Both the position numbers and the translations under genes were made by a program. This document shows positions 14,030 through 17,936 of a DNA stretch of 17,936 nt, piece after piece; within the stretch, counting starts at the first letter, position 1, and each line of letters opens with the position of its first letter. The stretch comes from CAKRPJ01 sp934376955 (GTDB taxonomy: Bacteria > Bacillota > Clostridia > Lachnospirales > Lachnospiraceae): positions 1 through 17,936 of the forward strand of contig CAKRPJ010000043.1 in assembly GCA_934376955.1 (NCBI GenBank), in the 5' to 3' direction. The notes beneath the pieces are model-generated. The model was not told where the DNA came from, ran no database searches, and worked only from the letters and a program-made list of their open reading frames with translations.

Positions 14030-14644
14030 ATGCGAGAACACAAAAATTTCTGGGACAGAAATGCAGATCTATATGATCGTTTTATGCAAAAAGACAGGGC
14101 AGTATACGAAAAAATGTATGAGCTGATCTGTCCGGTCGTGAAAAACAAAACGGTGCTGGAATTGGCCACCGGAACGGGGCTGATCGCCAAACACATCGTA
14201 AATGCGGCGGCCCACATCGAGGCAACGGACGCCTCCGGGGAGATGATTGCAGAGGCCAAACAGGGTAATTACTCTGCGAAGCTGTACTTTTCGGTGCAGG
14301 ATATGTTTCGCCTGCCCTATGCGGACAAGTCTTTTGATGTGGTGATCGTATCTAACGCGCTGCACATCGTGCTGCAGCCGGAAAAAGCCCTTGCTGAGAT
14401 CAGTCGGGTACTGAAGGATGACGGCGTGCTCATTGCACCGACCTTTACTCATGCAGAAAATTCATTTAGAGGAAAGGTCAAAGCTATTTTTATGAGGATG
14501 GTGGGCTTCCCGCTGCACAACAGATGGACGAGGGAGGAATACCTGAGCTTTTTGCGGCAGAACGGGTGGACGGTGCGAAAAAGCGCTTTACTAAAAGCAT
14601 CTTTTCCACTGACCTATGCGGAATGTGTGAAATCGGAGGTGTAA
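14030..14644 (+). CDS. Class I SAM-dependent methyltransferase (first of three)
   Basis: A 204-residue cytosolic methyltransferase of the UbiE/methyltransf_11 type. Motif I is VLELATGTG (residues 42-50), the acidic end of strand 2 is in IEATDAS, motif II/III is FDVVIVSNALHIV, and RVLKDDGVLIAPTF is the post-II strand. The start at 14030 was preferred to the ATG at 14021 because AAAGGA at 14015-14020 lies nine bases upstream of it; the earlier ATG is only one base from that site. The C-terminal part (FRGKVKAIFMRMVGFPLHNRW, as two helices) forms a small lid that probably sets the substrate. The substrate cannot be named: relatives methylate small molecules, quinones or drugs. The stop is one base before the next ATG, so it is the first gene of a coupled operon. 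Confidence 0.88.
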   Translation: MREHKNFWDRNADLYDRFMQKDRAVYEKMYELICPVVKNKTVLELATGTGLIAKHIVNAAAHIEATDASGEMIAEAKQGNYSAKLYFSVQDMFRLPYADKSFDVVIVSNALHIVLQPEKALAEISRVLKDDGVLIAPTFTHAENSFRGKVKAIFMRMVGFPLHNRWTREEYLSFLRQNGWTVRKSALLKASFPLTYAECVKSEV

Positions 14645-14645
14645 T

Positions 14646-15260
14646 ATGTCATTTTTTGAAAATGCCCGCAAGCCTGTAGGTTTTGGCGGGAAAATCATGG
14701 TTTCTTTGATGAATCTGGGACACAGTCCCGTGGCACGATGGGGACTTCGTTTTTTAGAGCCTGCGTCGGACGCAAAGGTGCTGGATTGTGGATGCGGCGG
14801 CGGAGCAAACATCCGAAGGCTGTTAAAAAAATGTCCGCAGGGTATCGTTAAGGGCATTGATTATTCACCCGTCAGTGTGCAGAAAGCTCGAAGTCTCAAC
14901 CAGACCGCAATTCAGGAAGGCCGTTGCGTGGTGTGGCAAGGCAGCGTGGAGAAGATCATCTTTGCAGATAACTGGTTTGACGCGGTCACGGCTTTTGAAA
15001 CCGTCTATTTCTGGCCTGACCTGCCGCGGTGCTTCAGGGATGTTTATCGGGTACTAAAGCCCGGCGGAACATTTCTCATCTGCAACGAGAGCAGCGGCGA
15101 CACGGATAAGGACGAGAAGTGGACGAAGCTCATCAGCGGCATGACCATCTATAAGGATGCTGTATTGAAAGCATATTTGGAGCAGGCAGGCTTCCACGAT
15201 ATTCAGATCCATAAAAAGAAAAACTGGCTGTGCGTTACGGCGAAAAAGGCGGTGAAATAG
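14646..15260 (+). CDS. Class I SAM-dependent methyltransferase (second of three)
   Basis: A 204-residue class I methyltransferase. Motif I is VLDCGCGGGAN (45-55), strand 2 ends in GIDYSPVSV, followed by FDAVTAFETVYFWPDL and RVLKPGGTFLICNE. The N-terminus (FENARKPVGFGGKIMV) and the following LGHSPVARWGL helix are shared by a clostridial group of unknown function that I remember only as SAM-dependent methyltransferase. ATG 14646 lies one base after the upstream TAA and is preceded by GGAGG at 14635-14639 within the upstream gene. It is not an obvious duplicate of its neighbours: outside the SAM-binding motifs the three sequences differ. Confidence 0.88.
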   Translation: MSFFENARKPVGFGGKIMVSLMNLGHSPVARWGLRFLEPASDAKVLDCGCGGGANIRRLLKKCPQGIVKGIDYSPVSVQKARSLNQTAIQEGRCVVWQGSVEKIIFADNWFDAVTAFETVYFWPDLPRCFRDVYRVLKPGGTFLICNESSGDTDKDEKWTKLISGMTIYKDAVLKAYLEQAGFHDIQIHKKKNWLCVTAKKAVK

Positions 15261-15276
15261 TGTAGGAGGAGTGAAC

Positions 15277-15987
15277 ATGGAGCGAAAAGAAGTTATTCGC
15301 AGCGCCTATCGGCTGACAGGCGGCAACAATTTTTATGATGGCATGATCACCTGCTCCACCCTGAGCGGAAAAGCGGTGTGCCGTCTGGTGTGGGATATGA
15401 ATCAGGTGGAATGTGATACCTATCTGGAAAATGTGCTGTCCGGTATCCCGGAACATTTCTCCGGCAAACTGCTGGAGGTGCCGGTGGGAACTGGAATTCT
15501 GACCATGCCGTTTTATAAGACGCTGCCAAAGGCGGATGTTACCTGTCTGGATTACTCGGCCGATATGATGGGGCAGGCACAGGAAAAGGCGAACCGACAG
15601 CACCTGAAAAATGTAACCTTTCAGCAAGGGGATGTAGGTGCGCTGCCCTTTACGGACGGCGCGTTTGATATTGTTTTGTCGCTGAACGGCTTTCACGCAT
15701 TCCCGGATAAGGAGGCCGCTTATCGGGAGATTTTCCGGGTCTTGAGACCCGGCGGTACATTCTGCGGCTGCTTCTATGTGGCGGATGAGCACAAGCGGAC
15801 GGATTGGTTCGTCCGGCATATTTATGAAAAGGCGGGATTTTTCACACCACCCTATGAGACAGTTTCCAGCTTAAAAAAACGGCTGGAGCACATGTACGCA
15901 GCCGTAACCCTTGGAAATGTGAAGGGCATTGCATGGTTTATCTGTCGGAAAGAATGTCACGCTCCTTGCACAGGATACACTATATGA
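15277..15987 (+). CDS. Class I SAM-dependent methyltransferase (third of three)
   Basis: A 236-residue methyltransferase. Motif I is LLEVPVGTGIL (66-75), strand 2 ends CLDYSADMM, and FDIVLSLNGFHAF and RVLRPGGTFCGCFY follow. The N-terminal 55 residues (including YRLTGGNNFYDGMI) are longer than in the first two and may cover the active site. The start ATG 15277 is seven bases from AGGAGG at 15264-15269; a GTG at 15271 is in frame but touches that site. The gap to the second gene is 16 bases. No substrate can be assigned. The last 12 residues after WFICRK look unstructured. Confidence 0.87.
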   Translation: MERKEVIRSAYRLTGGNNFYDGMITCSTLSGKAVCRLVWDMNQVECDTYLENVLSGIPEHFSGKLLEVPVGTGILTMPFYKTLPKADVTCLDYSADMMGQAQEKANRQHLKNVTFQQGDVGALPFTDGAFDIVLSLNGFHAFPDKEAAYREIFRVLRPGGTFCGCFYVADEHKRTDWFVRHIYEKAGFFTPPYETVSSLKKRLEHMYAAVTLGNVKGIAWFICRKECHAPCTGYTI

Positions 15988-16254
15988 TGTGATTTCCGGG
16001 AGACTGCGGCACACCGCAATTCCACTGGCTTTACACGGTGGATTAAGGTAGCCAAAAGTTAGATTTTATTGTATACTTATGGCATGGGACTGCCAAAGCC
16101 CATATTCATTATAGGATGATTATGTGATTATACTTGAATGCTCCTTTGACGGGGCGCTGTTTGGTGGAATTGGCTGATAAGAGATACTTCCGTGCTTCGT
16201 CAGGAGAAAGCTGAGGACGGCACGTGGAAAATTTAGGGGAGGTTACTTACAAAT
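15988..16254. other. Leader region of the amidohydrolase gene
   Basis: No gene is seen here. A small hairpin TGCGG-CACA-CCGCA (16005-16018) follows the methyltransferase stop; its core CGGCACACCGCA recurs at 17470-17481 in the terminator after the hydrolase. A TATACT box lies at 16072-16077 but without a good -35. Further on, CTCCTTTGACG (16141-16151) can pair with CGTCAGGAG (16198-16206), with a two-base bulge, and CCGTGC (16190-16195) can pair with the competing GCACG (16220-16224). This suggests a folded leader, but no known riboswitch was recognised. Confidence 0.4.
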
Positions 16255-17448
16255 ATGAGCAGATTAAATGAATTGCTCCAACAGGCGGGCAATATTGGAC
16301 GGAATGAAGATGGTTCGATCACACGGCTGGGATTTTCAGAAAAATATTTTGAGGTGCTTGAGTTTTTAAAAGGACGCATGCAGGAGTTGGGAATGCAGGT
16401 GGAGACTGACCCGGTGGGAAATCTTCATGGCGTATTGCAGGGGAGTGATCCGGAAGCAAAATCCATCGTGATCGGCTCCCACATGGATACAGTTAAGCAG
16501 GGTGGTGTTTATGATGGGATGCTGGGTGTTACCGGTGCCATGGAAGTTGCAGCCCGCTTAAAGGATGAAGGACGTACACTGCGCCATCCATTGGAAATCT
16601 GGGGCTTTAACATGGAGGAGTCCAGTATTCTTGGCGGCACATTTGGAAGCAGATGTGTGTCAGGGATGCTCGATCCGGACATTCCCGGATATGCGGAAAA
16701 ATTAGCAAAGTTTGGCTGCAGTCCGGAAAAAGCAAAAGCCGCAAAGAGAGATATCAGCAAGTATGAGTGTTACCTGGAATATCATATCGAACAGGGCGAT
16801 AAACTCGATTATACGGGAATAGATGTGGGAGTTGTCAGCGGAATCGTCAGCATCATCGACTATAAGGTAACGGCAAAAGGCATGAGCAACCATGCGGGCA
16901 CAACGATGATGGCTAACAGAAAAGATGCGCTTGTCGGAATGGCAAAGCTGATCGTAGCAGCAGAAGAGCGGGCAAGAGAACTGAACGACACGCTTGTATT
17001 TACGGTCGGAAAGATCTCTGTATCACCCGGACAGGAAAATGTAATTCCGGGACAGGCTGTGGCGAACTTTGAGATGCGTCATATGGACAAAGCTGTAACA
17101 GATCAGTTCTATGCAGATATTCAGGCACTCGCAAAAGAGATTCCGAACTGTGAGTTTGAATTTGTAAATACCAGTGCCAAATATTCCACACCGTGTGATC
17201 CGAGATTGATCAAACTGATCGACGATGTCTGCACGGAAAAGGGAATCAGCCATATCATCATGCCAAGTGGTGCAGGTCATGACGCGAATTCGATGGCCCA
17301 CGAAGGTGTCCCGATCGGTATGATCTTTGTTCCGAGTGTCAAGGGCATCAGCCATCAGGGAGACGAATATACAAAACCGGAACATATCGATATGGGAGCG
17401 GATGTTCTGTATCAGACAGTGTTAAAGCTGGATGAAAATGGATTATAA
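16255..17448 (+). CDS. M20-family Zn-dependent amidohydrolase (hydantoinase/carbamoylase type)
   Basis: A 397-residue cytosolic metallohydrolase of the N-carbamoyl-amino-acid hydrolase/allantoate amidohydrolase group. Metal and substrate motifs are intact: GSHMDTV (H76, D78), YDGMLGV (D87), NMEESS (E121-E122), YHIEQGDKLD (H177), SNHAGTT (H213), and SGAGHDAN (H342, D343), with H367 in SHQGDEYT. Length matches the family (about 400). The D87 bridging aspartate and the E121-E122 pair place it as a two-metal enzyme with the usual dimerisation domain inserted around residues 190-300. It would remove a carbamoyl group from N-carbamoyl amino acids or ureido-acids; which one is not readable from sequence, and no hydantoinase or allantoinase gene is adjacent. 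GGGGAGG at 16236-16242 lies 12 bases before the ATG. It has its own terminator and is probably single-gene. Confidence 0.92.
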   Translation: MSRLNELLQQAGNIGRNEDGSITRLGFSEKYFEVLEFLKGRMQELGMQVETDPVGNLHGVLQGSDPEAKSIVIGSHMDTVKQGGVYDGMLGVTGAMEVAARLKDEGRTLRHPLEIWGFNMEESSILGGTFGSRCVSGMLDPDIPGYAEKLAKFGCSPEKAKAAKRDISKYECYLEYHIEQGDKLDYTGIDVGVVSGIVSIIDYKVTAKGMSNHAGTTMMANRKDALVGMAKLIVAAEERARELNDTLVFTVGKISVSPGQENVIPGQAVANFEMRHMDKAVTDQFYADIQALAKEIPNCEFEFVNTSAKYSTPCDPRLIKLIDDVCTEKGISHIIMPSGAGHDANSMAHEGVPIGMIFVPSVKGISHQGDEYTKPEHIDMGADVLYQTVLKLDENGL

Positions 17449-17470
17449 GTTTTACAGATGATGGAAAAAC

Positions 17471-17523
17471 GGCACACCGCATTCTCGTTACTTTAGTGAT
17501 GAGTTAGGTGTGCCAGATTTTTT
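17471..17523 (+). terminator. Intrinsic terminator of the amidohydrolase gene
   Basis: GGCACACC (17471-17478) pairs with GGTGTGCC (17507-17514); inside, CTCGTTACT pairs with AGTGATGAG using two G-U pairs, so the hairpin is long. It is followed by AGATTTTTT (17515-17523). Confidence 0.88.
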
Positions 17524-17553
17524 ATCAAGAGAACAAGGAAAAGTGGCTCAGTA

Positions 17554-17572
17554 TCCGGTTGGATAGACCGGA
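17554..17572. repeat. Small perfect inverted repeat upstream of tag
   Basis: TCCGGT (17554-17559) and ACCGGA (17567-17572) with a seven-base loop, 30 bases before the tag start codon. It might be a leader hairpin or a regulator site; no clear promoter was seen beside it. Confidence 0.4.
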
Positions 17573-17601
17573 GCTTTAGAAAATAGGTAGGTGAGATGCA
17601 A

Positions 17602-17936
17602 ATGAATTGGGCAGATGGAAAAATACGTTGCTGCTGGGCAAATCCGAAAAATGAACGGTACATCCGTTATCATGATGAGGAGTGGGGCGTCCCGGTGCAT
17701 GATGACCGGAAGCTATTTGAAATGCTGATCTTGGAGTGCTTTCAGGCAGGACTGTCCTGGGAATGTGTCCTGAATAAGCGAGATGCGTTTCGCGAAGCCT
17801 TTGACGGCTTCGATGTTGAAAAGGTTTGTGTCTATAATGAGGAAAAGCTGGAAGCCCTGCGGAAGGATCCCGGCATCATACGCAACCGCCTGAAAATACA
17901 GGCTGCCGTTACCAATGCACAGGCATTCCGTGAAAT
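17602..17936 (+). CDS. tag: DNA-3-methyladenine glycosylase I, N-terminal part (3' end outside window)
   Basis: The first 111 residues are present. Tag-specific features are clear: the N-terminal RCCWAN with the zinc-ligand cysteine, YHDEEWGVPVHDD with the zinc-ligand histidine, LFEMLILECFQAGLSW (the base-binding pocket region), and GIIRNRLKIQAAVTNAQAF. The enzyme excises 3-methyladenine from alkylated DNA. An ATG at 17595 is out of frame; ATG 17602 has AGGTGAG upstream at 17588-17594. The rest, including the second pair of zinc ligands, lies outside the window. The preceding terminator makes it a separate transcription unit. Confidence 0.93.
   Translation, partial: MNWADGKIRCCWANPKNERYIRYHDEEWGVPVHDDRKLFEMLILECFQAGLSWECVLNKRDAFREAFDGFDVEKVCVYNEEKLEALRKDPGIIRNRLKIQAAVTNAQAFRE

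Noticed and set aside
15271..15276. GTG start for the third methyltransferase
   Set aside because: It touches the AGGAGG site; the ATG at 15277 has proper spacing.
13936..16069. Weak inverted similarity flanking the methyltransferase operon (GGATTAA and GTTAGATTT in both)
   Set aside because: The matching words are short and AT-rich, with different spacing; a match this size is expected by chance.
1..17936. CRISPR arrays, tRNA and rRNA genes
   Set aside because: No regularly spaced direct repeats, cloverleaf or rRNA-like conserved stretches were seen on either strand.

Overview
The window looks like a chromosomal segment of a low-to-mid GC Firmicute, most likely a gut Lachnospiraceae/Clostridia member. 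The support is strong AGGAGG-type ribosome binding sites, sigma-A-like promoters, an IS1182-type transposase relic, and coding styles typical of that group. No tRNA, rRNA or CRISPR array is visible. Genus cannot be fixed from the sequence alone.

Layout. (1) 1-333 is the 3' end of an ABC transporter ATPase, closed by a hairpin. (2) 397-498 is a small, internally deleted relic of an AlbA_2-family gene whose intact relative lies about 12 kb away. (3) 649-11598 is a compact six-gene, same-strand, mostly translationally coupled restriction-like operon: a Snf2 helicase with a PLD-like N-terminus, a DUF4391 protein, an AT-rich gene of unknown function, a type III Mod methyltransferase, a DUF1016/YhcG-type PD-(D/E)XK protein, and a type III Res helicase-nuclease. 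(4) A convergent gene (13093-11771) encodes an AlbA_2/RecG-C-terminal-like protein with its own strong promoter. (5) 13094-14029 is a non-coding and relic stretch holding that promoter, a row of hairpins, a decayed IS1182-family transposase, and a promoter/mini-ORF/terminator module. (6) 14030-15987 is a tight operon of three unrelated SAM-dependent methyltransferases. (7) 16255-17448 is an M20-family hydantoinase/carbamoylase-type amidohydrolase with its own terminator. (8) 17602 to the window end is the start of 3-methyladenine DNA glycosylase I (tag).

How the genes may work together. Mod and Res carry all motifs of a type III restriction-modification pair: Mod would methylate adenine in a short site and Res would translocate and cut unmodified DNA. 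The Snf2 helicase and DUF4391 gene sit upstream in the same operon and appear to be stable partners rather than classical type III components. The unknown 316-residue gene and the DUF1016 protein are inserted with overlapping or near-overlapping reading frames and look like accessory modules. The whole block is bracketed by the AlbA_2 relic on the left and the intact AlbA_2 gene on the right, and is followed by IS debris, as expected for a mobile or recombining defence island. The most promising candidates for new biology are the composite operon, the unknown AT-rich gene inside it, the structured region at 13281-13428, and the leader of the triple-methyltransferase operon.
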